Assembly: GCF_019977295.1 (NCBI RefSeq)
Contig: NZ_AP024651.1
Span: forward strand, 4,712,001 to 4,776,000
DNA: 64,000 nt
From: Arthrobacter sp. StoSoilB20
Lineage (GTDB): Bacteria; Actinomycetota; Actinomycetes; Actinomycetales; Micrococcaceae
Direction of reading: 5' to 3'
Shown here: positions 16,062-24,304 of the stretch, piece after piece
Layout of the letters: the number at the start of each line of letters is the position of its first letter
Position numbering within the stretch: position 1 is the stretch's first letter
Notes under the pieces: model-generated
Seen by the model: the letters and a program-made list of their open reading frames with translations, nothing else
Database searches by the model: none
What the model was told of the DNA's origin: nothing
Made by a program: the position numbers and the translations under genes

Positions 16062-17369
16062 TCAGAGCGAAGTGCGGAAGAACAGCTCAACAGCAGTCGC
16101 CAGATACCGGGGATCCTCAACGCCGCACAGCTCGCGGGCAGAGTGCATCGACAGCAAGGGGATGCCCACGTCCACCGTCCGGATGCCAAGGCGCGTAGCG
16201 GTCAGGGGCCCAATGGTGGACCCGCACGGGAGATCGTTGTTCGATACATATTCCTGGTATGGAACACCGGACTCATCGCACAGCCGGGCCCAGAACGCAG
16301 CACCCGTAGCATCCGTGGCATAGCGCTGGTTGGCGTTGATCTTCAGCAGCGGCCCACCGTTGAGCACCGGCTTGTTGGCAGGATCATGCTTTTCCGCATA
16401 GTTGGGATGGACGGCGTGGCCCGCGTCGGCCGAGACGCAGAACGAGGCCGCAAAGGCCTGCCGCCGCTGGCTCACCGAGGCACCGAGCCCGTCCGAAATG
16501 CGGACCAGGATGTCTTCGAGGATGGGGCCGCAGGCACCGGAACGCGAGTTGGAGCCGATCTCCTCATGATCGAAAGCGGCCAGAACAGCGATCGGGCCCC
16601 CTTCCGTAGCTGTTGCAGCGTGGCTGATCAATGCCACCAAGCCGGCGTGGGTGGAGGACAGGTTGTCCATTCGGCCTGAAGCGAAGAACTCGCTGTTGGC
16701 CCCGAAAACCGCGGGTGGCTGCGTGTCTGCCACTACGACGTCGTACCCGCCAATGGCAGCCGCATCCACTGTGGCGCCCTCAACGCGATCCGCGAGCAAT
16801 CCCAGGAGGTCCTCACCAGCAGGGTCCCCCTGGCCGAAGATCGGGTTCATGTGCTGCTGCTTGGACAAATGCAGCCCGTTGTCGTTGACCCCCCGGTCCA
16901 GGTGGATGGCCAATTGCGGGAAGCGAAGAAGGGGACCCGTGGCCGTCAGATGCTGCGTACCGTCACGCATGACCAACCTTCCGGCCAACTGCAGTTCCCG
17001 GTCCAGCCAGGAGTTGAGCAGCGGACCGCCGTAAACCTCGACGCCGGCCTGCAGCCAACCGAATTTGCCGGTGGTGGGCTTGGGCTTCAGTTTGAACGAC
17101 GGTGAGTCCGTGTGGGCGCCAAGGATATTGAAAGCCGTGGTGGGGCCCGCATTCTCCGGCGTGACCCACGCGATCAGGGCGCCGTCGCGAATGATGTAGA
17201 ACCTACCTGCCCCGCCATCCCAAGGCTCCAGTTCATCCAGCGCCGTGAAGCCGGCCGCGTCCAGGCGTCGCCCTGCTTCGTGGACTGCGTGGAAGCTCGA
17301 CGGTGATGCCGAAACGTAGGCACCCAGGTCCTGGACATGGTCAATTGCTGTGGAGGCATTCGAAGGCAT
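16062..17369 (-). CDS. apeB: M18 family metallo-aminopeptidase
   Basis: The 435-residue enzyme is a full-length M18 (aspartyl aminopeptidase-type) peptidase. GAHTDSPSFKLKP carries the first zinc ligand and catalytic Asp; FDHEEIGSNSRSGA supplies the Glu pair and substrate-binding loop; SADAGHAVHPNYAEKH and the C-terminal MHSARELCG complete the metal site. M18 enzymes are cytosolic, dodecameric, and remove N-terminal residues from peptides. The gene stands downstream of the dioxygenase-like gene on the same strand, with a hairpin between them. Confidence 0.95.
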   Translation of the reverse strand: MPSNASTAIDHVQDLGAYVSASPSSFHAVHEAGRRLDAAGFTALDELEPWDGGAGRFYIIRDGALIAWVTPENAGPTTAFNILGAHTDSPSFKLKPKPTTGKFGWLQAGVEVYGGPLLNSWLDRELQLAGRLVMRDGTQHLTATGPLLRFPQLAIHLDRGVNDNGLHLSKQQHMNPIFGQGDPAGEDLLGLLADRVEGATVDAAAIGGYDVVVADTQPPAVFGANSEFFASGRMDNLSSTHAGLVALISHAATATEGGPIAVLAAFDHEEIGSNSRSGACGPILEDILVRISDGLGASVSQRRQAFAASFCVSADAGHAVHPNYAEKHDPANKPVLNGGPLLKINANQRYATDATGAAFWARLCDESGVPYQEYVSNNDLPCGSTIGPLTATRLGIRTVDVGIPLLSMHSARELCGVEDPRYLATAVELFFRTSL

Positions 17370-17381
17370 GACCCCGAGTCT

Positions 17382-17408
17382 AGCCCCGCTTCCGGTGCCG
17401 GCGGGGCT
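17382..17408 (-). terminator. Hairpin after the dioxygenase-like gene
   Basis: AGCCCCGC and GCGGGGCT form an 8-bp stem starting at the last base of the dioxygenase stop codon, with no strong T-run. It may be a weak terminator before the aminopeptidase gene. Confidence 0.45.
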
Positions 17409-18286
17409 TACACGGTGACGTTCAGCGCGGCCGTATAACCGCCCGCAACCGAGCCGGATATAGTCGCCAATTGGTATATACCTCCGTCATCGCCGAAGAC
17501 GTTGTCGGACGTCAGCGTCGTCCTGGGGAAGTTCCGGGCGCTGGACTCGTAGCCGGTGGTTGCATAGACCTCCTTGCACGCCTTTTCCGCAAGGGCGATC
17601 TGCGAGACAGCCAATACTTGCCCTGCTGCGGTGGTGTTGCCCATGGATTCAAATACCTCAAAGTGAATATGCGGCCATCGTCCCGTGTAGGCACCGGGGT
17701 AGATGGTGCTGAAGGTCAACTGTCCCTTTGCATCGGCTTCCTGCACTCCCCTTAGGAAGTTCTCGTTCTTCAGGCCTGGATCGTAGAGCGAATACTTTCC
17801 GTTCCGGTCGCAGTGCCAGACGTATACCGCAGCGCCGGCCAAGGGCGCGCAGCCGTTGGCATTGTCCAGGAGCGTCAGGGTTACAGTCAGGGGCACGCCC
17901 TCGGCCTTGGCGGAGGAGGTTCCGAAGCTGGAACGGATGTCCCTCCGGACCACCCCGGAAGCTTCGAGCACATTGGGGCCATTGCTTCCGTCGGCGGGGT
18001 ACGGTCCCAACGTCTCTTCGGGGATTTCCACGCCACATTCGGCGAAGGCCCGCGTGACGGTGCTGGTAGCGGAAGGTGACGCGGCCGCCGTCGAACTTTG
18101 CGTTGTTGTGGCGGCACTGCCGGTGCTCGACGGCGTTGCGGCGCCGCCTCCGGTACCCGGGGTGCAGGCAGCCAGGGCTGCTGCCGAGCCGGCGCCCAGG
18201 AGGACACCCAAAGTGCGCCGCCGGTTGAGGAGCGTGGAGAGGTCGAACTCAAGCCCGCGGTCGTGGTTCGGGTGGGGAGTATTCAT
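17408..18286 (-). CDS. Exported intradiol-dioxygenase-like lipoprotein
   Basis: From the ATG at 18286 the product has 292 residues. NRRRTLGVLLGAGSAAALAAC joins a twin-Arg-like start to a lipobox, so a cell-surface lipoprotein is expected. A Ser/Thr/Ala linker follows, then a domain with VYVWHCDRNGKYSLYDPG and TGRWPHIHFEVF, matching intradiol dioxygenases, which bind Fe(III) through two Tyr and two His and cleave catechols between the hydroxyls. Secreted lipoproteins of this family are known in actinomycetes. GGAGG lies only one base from the ATG, so start selection is unusual or the true start is elsewhere. The substrate is unknown. Confidence 0.82.
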   Translation of the reverse strand: MNTPHPNHDRGLEFDLSTLLNRRRTLGVLLGAGSAAALAACTPGTGGGAATPSSTGSAATTTQSSTAAASPSATSTVTRAFAECGVEIPEETLGPYPADGSNGPNVLEASGVVRRDIRSSFGTSSAKAEGVPLTVTLTLLDNANGCAPLAGAAVYVWHCDRNGKYSLYDPGLKNENFLRGVQEADAKGQLTFSTIYPGAYTGRWPHIHFEVFESMGNTTAAGQVLAVSQIALAEKACKEVYATTGYESSARNFPRTTLTSDNVFGDDGGIYQLATISGSVAGGYTAALNVTV

Positions 18287-18325
18287 GCCTCCATAAAACC
18301 CGTGCAGCCTGTGTCTTGTACATGG

Positions 18326-18338
18326 TGCCACTGTGGCA
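18326..18338. promoter_or_regulatory. Perfect palindrome in divergent promoter region
   Basis: TGCCAC-T-GTGGCA is a 13-bp perfect inverted repeat between the dioxygenase-like gene and the NIF3-insert-like/cyclase operon. It is a candidate operator, possibly for one of the two IclR regulators downstream. Confidence 0.45.
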
Positions 18339-18401
18339 AGCCTGTGAAGAGTTGGCGCAACGTGCAACATAGACATTTTCATATGCTTGTAATGCCCGTC
18401 A

Positions 18402-18416
18402 CATCGTGGCACGATG
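18402..18416. promoter_or_regulatory. Perfect 15-bp palindrome 34 bp before the two-gene operon
   Basis: CATCGTG-G-CACGATG has 7-bp arms around one base, which fits the size of IclR operators. It lies where it would overlap the promoter or early transcribed region of the gene starting at 18450. Confidence 0.55.
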
Positions 18417-18449
18417 GCTCCACGGACATAATGACGGAAGGTCACTCGC

Positions 18450-18896
18450 ATGAATATTGAACTGAAACCAGTGCGCAAGCTTCGGATCCATTGGCCCATA
18501 CCGGTGGAGACCATGAAGCAGCTTGCCAGTGGCGACCTTGCAGCCCTTGAGTCCGACGCGGGCATCAGCTCACTGCTGAACGAACTTCAGACCGCTCCCG
18601 AGCTGGGCGGCTTCGGCAACTACCACCACGTCTTCGAGTCCTCTGCGGGATTCGAGGGCTTCACCGTGGCCGAGGGCGCAAAGCCCACACTGGGAACCGT
18701 AGGACAGCGAACCATCTCACCCACCTTTGTGTTCACCACCTACTTTGACGATTCCCTGGACCACCGCACCGTCCAGGAGCTGGTGCAACGGATTGTGGAT
18801 ATCCACCCCTGGGAAGTTCCGGTCATCGAAGTATCAGGGCCGCTCAGCGTCTCCAGCAGCTCCGCAATCCACGCCGAAACGCGGGTGGCATCATGA
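18450..18896 (+). CDS. Stand-alone NIF3-insert (YqfO/CutA-like) domain protein
   Basis: GGAAGGT lies about 8 bases before the ATG. The 148-residue protein is not a standard annotated enzyme, but GGFGNYHHVFESSAGFEG, AEGAKPTLGTVGQ and IHPWEVPVIEVSGPL reproduce the pattern of the insert domain of NIF3/YqfO proteins (G-x-G-x-Y, F-x-P-x-x-G-A-x-P-x-x-G, H-P-Y-E-x-P). That ferredoxin-like, CutA/PII-related fold forms trimers. The dinuclear-metal NIF3 half is missing. Its stop overlaps the start of the cyclase gene (ATGA at 18893), so the two are coupled. A trimeric accessory or ligand-sensing role is a guess. Confidence 0.65.
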   Translation: MNIELKPVRKLRIHWPIPVETMKQLASGDLAALESDAGISSLLNELQTAPELGGFGNYHHVFESSAGFEGFTVAEGAKPTLGTVGQRTISPTFVFTTYFDDSLDHRTVQELVQRIVDIHPWEVPVIEVSGPLSVSSSSAIHAETRVAS

Positions 18897-19633
18897 CCCC
18901 TCCCCTTTGGCAGGAACTGGCACCACTGCTCCGCAACAGGACTTTCACGGACCTCACCCACGCCTTCCATCCCGGACAGCCGCACTTTCCGGCCTTCCCC
19001 GACGAGTCCAGGGAAGCCCTCTTCAACCTGGAAAAGGGCGACGGGTTCACGGCGCACCGGTACTCGATCGTGGGCCAGTGGGGCACCCACGTGGATCCGC
19101 CGTCGCATTTTATCCGCGGTGGCCGCACCCTCGATCAGCTGCCGGTGGAGGACATGATCCTGCCACTGGTTGTCCTGAACATCAGCGAACGCGTCGCGGT
19201 AGATCCGGATGCCACTCCTACCTTGGATGACGTCCACAACTGGGAAGCGCGGAACGGAGAGATCCCCGCCGGATCATTTGTTGCCCTGCGCACGGGGTGG
19301 AGCCACCGCTGGCCGGACAGCGCCGCCATGGCGAACGTCGATGACGACGGGATCAGCCACACCCCGGGGTGGTCGCGGGAGGTCCTGGAGTACCTGATCG
19401 AAAAGCGGTCAGTCAGCGCGGTAGGACACGAACAGACGGATACCGACCCCGGCATGGCTACGTCCCGGCAGGATTTCAGCCTGGAAACCTACGTCCTGGC
19501 GCAGGATAAGTGGCAAATTGAACTCCTTGCCTCCATGGACCACCTCCCGGAAGCAGGCGCCGCCCTGGTAGCTTCATGGGCCAAACCGCTCGAGGGCAGC
19601 GGTTTTCCCGCCAGGGTCTTCGCTATCCACTAG
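18893..19633 (+). CDS. Cyclase-family metal-dependent hydrolase (kynurenine formamidase-like)
   Basis: The 246-residue protein has the defining motif of the cyclase family: GQWGTHVDPPSHF, with His66, Asp68 and His72 as metal ligands, and LTHAFHPGQPHFPAFPD at the start. VGHEQTDTDPG late in the chain provides the second His/Asp cluster. Members hydrolyse N-formylkynurenine, isatin or other cyclic or amide substrates. No tryptophan pathway genes are nearby, so the substrate is open. It is translationally coupled to the NIF3-insert-like gene, and an IclR regulator gene follows. Confidence 0.88.
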   Translation: MTPPLWQELAPLLRNRTFTDLTHAFHPGQPHFPAFPDESREALFNLEKGDGFTAHRYSIVGQWGTHVDPPSHFIRGGRTLDQLPVEDMILPLVVLNISERVAVDPDATPTLDDVHNWEARNGEIPAGSFVALRTGWSHRWPDSAAMANVDDDGISHTPGWSREVLEYLIEKRSVSAVGHEQTDTDPGMATSRQDFSLETYVLAQDKWQIELLASMDHLPEAGAALVASWAKPLEGSGFPARVFAIH

Positions 19634-19719
19634 CTGCCGGCCGCCGCTTAATGGCGCGGCCTTACGGCGTGGCACGCTGCTGTGACACCTGGGCAGGCCG
19701 GGGTAGCTAGAATCGATCC

Positions 19720-20496
19720 ATGTCAAAGAGCTCCAGCATGGGACGCGGCATGATGGCCCTCCTTGCGGTGGGGGCGCGTCATGCGGACGGTTTCGACGGC
19801 GGCACGGTGGCCGACGTCGCGGCCCACCTTGGCAAAGACCGCAGCCAGGTGTCCAGAAGCCTCAAGGGTGCCCAGCAAGAGGGCTTCCTGACCCGCTCGG
19901 ACCAACGCGAGTACAGCCTGGACTGGTCCATCCTGACGGATGCCCAACTGGTCACCGAACAACGCTTGAAGACCGATGGCCTCACCGCCTTGGAGGGCTT
20001 GGCCACGGAAACCAACGAGGCCTGCTTCCTTGGCGTATTGAGCGGAAACAGTACGGTCACCATTGGCGAGCAGGTTCCTGAAAGTGCAAACCTTGTGGGC
20101 TCCTGGTTGGGCCGCCCCTACCCCGCCTACTGCAGTGATGCCGGCCAGGCGCTTCTGTGGGATGCCCCCGAGGCGGAAATCCGGAAGATCCTTGGCACAG
20201 TGGAGTTCGTGAAGCACGGGCCCAATACGCCGGTCTCCGTGGATGACTTCCTGGATAGGCTCCGCAAGGCACGCGTCCGCGGGTACTCGATTGTTGATGA
20301 AGAAGCCGAGCCCGGCCTCTACTCTTTGTCCGCGCCCATCCGGGACTTCAAGGGCGATGTCGCCGCAGCCCTGCAAATTGTTGGGCCGAAGATGCGCGTA
20401 GAGCCCCAACGGGAAGCTTTCGCCGTCGCGCTTGGTTCCTGGCGGACGTGGCTTGAGTCCCGGGTGGGCGGGATTGCCCCCGGAGTTGAGGCCTAA
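19720..20496 (+). CDS. IclR family transcriptional regulator (first copy)
   Basis: The 258-residue protein has an N-terminal winged helix (about residues 8-65, TVADVAAHLGKDRSQVSRSL and EGFLTRSDQREYSLD) and an IclR effector domain with LVGSWLGRPYPAYCSDAGQALLWD and the C-terminal GYSIVDEEAEPGLYSLSAPIRD, where IclR proteins sense small organic acids. Its position after the cyclase unit makes it the prime candidate regulator of that unit, perhaps through the palindromes upstream of 18450. No clear ribosome binding site is visible. Confidence 0.9.
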   Translation: MSKSSSMGRGMMALLAVGARHADGFDGGTVADVAAHLGKDRSQVSRSLKGAQQEGFLTRSDQREYSLDWSILTDAQLVTEQRLKTDGLTALEGLATETNEACFLGVLSGNSTVTIGEQVPESANLVGSWLGRPYPAYCSDAGQALLWDAPEAEIRKILGTVEFVKHGPNTPVSVDDFLDRLRKARVRGYSIVDEEAEPGLYSLSAPIRDFKGDVAAALQIVGPKMRVEPQREAFAVALGSWRTWLESRVGGIAPGVEA

Positions 20497-20528
20497 ACGT
20501 CCGACGCCGGTGGGCGGCTGGGGGTTTG

Positions 20529-20601
20529 GGCGCTTGGGTTTCTTGGGTGGCCGGGCTTTGGGTGCTTGGGTCTTAGGCGCTTGGGTTTCTTGGATGGCCG
20601 G
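20529..20601. repeat. Two near-identical 26-bp direct repeats between convergent regulators
   Basis: Copies at 20529-20554 and 20576-20601 differ at one base (GGCGCTTGGGTTTCTTGG shared core, then G or A, then TGGCCGG). Several shorter GGGTGCTTGGGT-like pieces lie between and after them. The second copy overlaps the 3' end of the second IclR gene. Confidence 0.8.
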
Positions 20602-21373
20602 ACTCCTGGGTGCTGGATCCCTGGGTGCCAAGGCGTTCGGCGCCGGCGTGAAGCACGGCGGCGATTTCCGGGGCATTGGATTCTACGCCGGACCGACTGC
20701 CCAGCACGCTCAGGGCAGCAATGATCCGGCCATCCCCAGCGCGAACGGGAACGGCGAGCTCCCAGACTCCATGTTCAAATTCTTCGGCAGCCAAGACGTA
20801 GCCTCCCGGCCTGTCGCGTTCCATCAAATCTGACACTTCGGGAGCTGTGTGTGCCGCCGCGGGTCCACCTACGCCAATGAAGTTGACATCCCTGAGCAGG
20901 GAACCAATGTCCTTTTGCGAATGGTCCCACAGCAAGGCCCGCCCGGACCCCGTGCACCATACGGGCGTGACCATGCCGGGCTTGGCGAATCCGCCCAGGA
21001 CCGAGTTATTGGTTGACGAACGCAGCAAGAGAACGCGGACACCCTCCCGCACTGAGAGCCTGGACCGCAGGCCGAACGCGGAAACCAGCTCTTCAAGCTC
21101 GGCTCGGGATTGCTGTACCCACGTACTGTTGAGGGACGCTGCAAGGCTGAAGAAGCGTGGTCCTGTCCGGAACGGTCCGCGGTCCACCCGCTCCAGCAGC
21201 CCCAGGTCACACAACTCCTGGGCCAATCGGGAGACCCGGCTTTGCTCCATGTCCAAGCCAGCTGCGAGCTGGGAGACACCCAACAGTTGGCGTCCCTGCT
21301 TTTCGCGGTCCGTGACCATGCGGACAAGGCGAAGACCCTGGGCCAGGGATGACGCCTCCGGTGACACCTCCAC
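20573..21373 (-). CDS. IclR-like transcriptional regulator (second copy)
   Basis: I chose the GTG at 21373 because AAGGAGC lies 7 bases upstream; the frame also allows a GTG at 21391. The 266-residue protein has a helix-turn-helix (LLGVSQLAAGLDMEQSRVSRL, then LCDLGLLERVDRGPFRTG) and an effector domain with TPVWCTGSGRALLWDHS and PGGYVLAAEEFEHGVWELAVPVR, parallel to the first copy. The two share architecture but are clearly diverged. It is convergent with the first copy, and its last residues are encoded within a local repeat. Confidence 0.82.
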   Translation of the reverse strand: MEVSPEASSLAQGLRLVRMVTDREKQGRQLLGVSQLAAGLDMEQSRVSRLAQELCDLGLLERVDRGPFRTGPRFFSLAASLNSTWVQQSRAELEELVSAFGLRSRLSVREGVRVLLLRSSTNNSVLGGFAKPGMVTPVWCTGSGRALLWDHSQKDIGSLLRDVNFIGVGGPAAAHTAPEVSDLMERDRPGGYVLAAEEFEHGVWELAVPVRAGDGRIIAALSVLGSRSGVESNAPEIAAVLHAGAERLGTQGSSTQESGHPRNPSA

Positions 21374-21409
21374 GAAATCCGCTCCTTCCACCTAGCGTTC
21401 ACGCCATTC

Positions 21410-22564
21410 TCACACGCTGACGTCCGCGGCAAGGACACGGGCACCGTTGGCCCACACCGTGTAGAGGTCCGCGAGGATCGCCTCATTCGCCGTCTCCAGC
21501 TCCCCCACCGTGATTTGCCCGCCATCCTGCCCACCAAAGAGGACTACCTCGTCACCAGGGCTGATATCCCGGACGGAAGAGACATCCACAACCATCGAAT
21601 TCATGGAGACGATGTCCACTACCGGTACCCGTTGACCACGGACCAGCACATGCCCCCTCCGTCCGAGTGAGCGTCGGTAGCCGTCACCGTAGCCCGCAGT
21701 GACTGTGGCGAGGCGTGAATCGGTGGCAAGGGTATGGGTCAGCCCGTATCCGACACTGCTGCCGGCCGGGTAGCTGTTGATGGACCCGATCCGGGCTTTG
21801 AACTTCATGCAGCGTTGGAACATGGAGTGCCCGGGATCGGAATCGCCGTAGAGCACAGCACCCGCCCGGACCATGTCCAACCAAGCGGACGGAACGTTCA
21901 GTGCCGTGTAGGAGTTGGCGGCATGCAGGAGGACATTGTGGCGGGAGATTCCGGCCTGGTAGAGGATCGCGTTCGAGTCGGCCTTGAAGCGGCTCAAGGC
22001 TTCTTTCACGTGGCCTACGTTGTCGTGCGGAAAATGAGTCATGATGCCGGCAAGTTCCAACTCCGGATGACTGATGATTCCCGCAGCGCATGCACGTCCC
22101 GAAGGCGAGGACACCTCGAGGCTGTGCCGGCTTATTCCTGAGGAATTGATATCCAGATGCACGCGCAGCTTTCGCCCCTCCCCCGCTGCGATCCTGCTCA
22201 TTTCCCACGCACTCTGTGGATCGGCAACGAGTTCCTCAATGTGGTGGGGCAGGCCCGCCCGGATCTCCTGGGGCGCCGCGGCACGGACCCGCAGCAACTT
22301 CCCGGTGAACCCGTGTTTCCGGGCAAGTGCCGCTTCAGTGTTGGTGCCTACCCCTATGTACGGAACGCCGGACGCCACCAGGAACGGCAGCAGGAGGTCC
22401 GCCCCGTGCCCGTAGGCGTCGGATTTGATCACGGCACACAACAGTGCCCGGTCCTGGAGCATTGCGATCATGGACCGGACGTTCGCGTCGAAGGCAGCAC
22501 CGTCAATCTCAAGCCAACTGGCAAGGTTGTCGGTCACTACAGAGAGTTTCCTATTCGCAGTCAT
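21410..22564 (-). CDS. Broad-specificity amino-acid racemase-like PLP enzyme (Alr/Bsr family)
   Basis: From the ATG at 22564 (GGGGGAC upstream) the product has 384 residues. Lys47 in AVIKSDAYGHGA is the PLP lysine, and Tyr273 in SVGYGLTH is the second catalytic base. DINSSGISRHSLE, ANSYTALNVPSAWLDMVRAG and ILADLYTVWANGARVL resemble the broad-spectrum racemases (Bsr/lysine racemase) more than housekeeping Alr, whose equivalent region is usually DTGMxRxG. This suggests racemisation of several, perhaps basic, amino acids. Known Gram-negative Bsr are periplasmic; no signal peptide is evident here. The gene lies 70 bp after a permease gene on the same strand. Confidence 0.8.
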   Translation of the reverse strand: MTANRKLSVVTDNLASWLEIDGAAFDANVRSMIAMLQDRALLCAVIKSDAYGHGADLLLPFLVASGVPYIGVGTNTEAALARKHGFTGKLLRVRAAAPQEIRAGLPHHIEELVADPQSAWEMSRIAAGEGRKLRVHLDINSSGISRHSLEVSSPSGRACAAGIISHPELELAGIMTHFPHDNVGHVKEALSRFKADSNAILYQAGISRHNVLLHAANSYTALNVPSAWLDMVRAGAVLYGDSDPGHSMFQRCMKFKARIGSINSYPAGSSVGYGLTHTLATDSRLATVTAGYGDGYRRSLGRRGHVLVRGQRVPVVDIVSMNSMVVDVSSVRDISPGDEVVLFGGQDGGQITVGELETANEAILADLYTVWANGARVLAADVSV

Positions 22565-22590
22565 ACTGTTGTCCCCCGGAAATGGCGTCA

Positions 22591-22613
22591 CAGCCGGGCA
22601 CAAAGCCCGGCTG
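22591..22613 (-). terminator. Hairpin between permease and racemase genes
   Basis: CAGCCGGGC and GCCCGGCTG form a perfect 9-bp stem with a five-base loop. It lacks a T-run, so it may attenuate rather than end transcription from the permease into the racemase gene. Confidence 0.5.
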
Positions 22614-22634
22614 CGACGCATGGCGGATCCCGTA

Positions 22635-24077
22635 TCAGGCAGAACGCTTTGCCTTGGCCTTGGGACCATAGCGGAAGTGGAAGAACAGGTAGCACGCGGC
22701 AACGAACGGAACACCAAAGTACAGAGCAGCAATTTGGGAAGGGTCGAACGCTATCCCGATCAGGGACACCAGGCACAGGGTGAAGGCCAGGATGGGCAGT
22801 ACCGGGAAGAACGGCGCTTTGTAGGCCAAGTCGGACACCTTCCCGCCATTACGGATGAATGCCCTGCGGTGGAAGAAGTGTGATGCTGTGATGGACATCC
22901 AGACTCCCACCACCGCGAATCCGGCAATGGACACCAGGGCCAGGTAGACGGTCTCCGGTGCAGCCACGCTGCTGACCAGTGAAGCCAGTCCTCCCACCAT
23001 GCTGACCGAAAGGGCAACCAGGGGTATTCCGCGCCGGGTCAGCTTCTTCAGTGCCCGGGGGCCATGTCCTTCATCGGCCAGGGAGTAGAGCATCCGTGCA
23101 CAGGAGAACAATCCGCTGTTTCCCGCTGAAAGCAGCGCCGTGATGATGACGAAGTTCATGATGTCCGCCGCGAACGGGATGCCTACGGATGAAAAGACCG
23201 TCACAAACGGGCTTTCATCCAAGCCCACCTGGTCGTAAGGGACCGTTGCAGCAATGACGGCGATGGCTCCAACAAAGAAGATCAGGAGCCGGATGACCGT
23301 GCTGCGCATGGCCTTGGGGATGTTCTTTGCAGGGTCCTTGGTCTCCCCCGCGGCGACGCCGATCAGTTCCGAGCCGGAGAAGGCATAGAAGACGGCCAGC
23401 GCGGTGACCAGCACTCCGGCGAAACCGTTGGGGAAAAGCCCGCCCGGGGTACTGAAATTCTCGAAAAGGAAGGGGTGGTTACCGGACTCTGCCAGGGGAT
23501 GGAAGCCAAACAACGCGGCCCCGCCGAAGACGATAAGAGCGATGATCGCGCCCACTTTGATGATCGAAAACCAGAATTCGGATTCCCCGAAAAACTTGGA
23601 GGAGAAAGCGTTGAAACCGAAGAGGAGGCCCGCGAAAACGAGGCACCATACCCAGACCTCGACGTCTGGGAACCAGCGCTGCATGAGCAGGCCGGAGGCC
23701 GTGAATTCCGATCCGATGGCTACTGCCCAGCAGAGCCAGTACAGCCACGCCGTTGCGAAGCCCGTTGCCGGACCGATTGAACGGGAAGCGTAGATGTGGA
23801 AAGCACCGGAGACGGGGTAGGCAATGGCGAGCTCCCCAAGGCATGCCATCACCAAATAGACCACGAAGGCACCCACCAGGTAAGCGATCACCGCTCCCAA
23901 TGGGCCTGCCTGGGAGATGGTGTACCCCGAACTCAGGAAGAGACCTGAGCCAATTACTCCTCCCATCGCGATCATGATCAGGTGGCGGGGTCCCATGGAG
24001 CGGCGCAACCCGGGTTCCGCGGTGGCCAAGGGGGTATCAACTGGATGGTCCAGCTTCAGGGGTGTTGAAGATTCCAT
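22635..24077 (-). CDS. Amino acid permease (APC superfamily, LysP/AAT type)
   Basis: The ATG at 24077 follows GGAGACAAGAC and gives 480 residues with about twelve membrane helices. [20 protein letters not shown] in TM1 and [20 protein letters not shown] resemble lysine-type permeases such as LysP as I remember them. The gene precedes the racemase and follows the Lrp regulator on the same strand. A coherent reading is uptake of an amino acid, then racemisation, under Lrp control. The actual substrate, D- or L-form, is not shown by the sequence. Confidence 0.88.
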   Translation of the reverse strand: MESSTPLKLDHPVDTPLATAEPGLRRSMGPRHLIMIAMGGVIGSGLFLSSGYTISQAGPLGAVIAYLVGAFVVYLVMACLGELAIAYPVSGAFHIYASRSIGPATGFATAWLYWLCWAVAIGSEFTASGLLMQRWFPDVEVWVWCLVFAGLLFGFNAFSSKFFGESEFWFSIIKVGAIIALIVFGGAALFGFHPLAESGNHPFLFENFSTPGGLFPNGFAGVLVTALAVFYAFSGSELIGVAAGETKDPAKNIPKAMRSTVIRLLIFFVGAIAVIAATVPYDQVGLDESPFVTVFSSVGIPFAADIMNFVIITALLSAGNSGLFSCARMLYSLADEGHGPRALKKLTRRGIPLVALSVSMVGGLASLVSSVAAPETVYLALVSIAGFAVVGVWMSITASHFFHRRAFIRNGGKVSDLAYKAPFFPVLPILAFTLCLVSLIGIAFDPSQIAALYFGVPFVAACYLFFHFRYGPKAKAKRSA

Positions 24078-24170
24078 GTCTTGTCTCCGTTGAGTGACAG
24101 CTGCGAACGGTACGCCGGTGACTTCCGGGGCGGGGAGCCGTGGGGGCGCCTGTAGTGACGAAGGTAACAC

Positions 24171-24220
24171 AGATCATGTGACTTTAGTCATTAAAAACAT
24201 TTATGAATGCAAATAACGCA
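24171..24220. promoter_or_regulatory. A+T-rich regulatory stretch upstream of the permease gene
   Basis: An A+T-rich island with dyad elements (GACTTTAGTC, CATTTATGAATG) stands out in the 227-bp gap between the permease start and the Lrp gene. Lrp/AsnC proteins favour such sequences, so this is the likely promoter/operator of the permease-racemase pair. Confidence 0.4.
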
Positions 24221-24304
24221 CGCTTTGCCCGCATGGCATGACGATGTGACTGTTTCCAGGGCAGAACGCCCCTACATGGTTGCTGGTCCCGAAAAACGCA
24301 GCTC

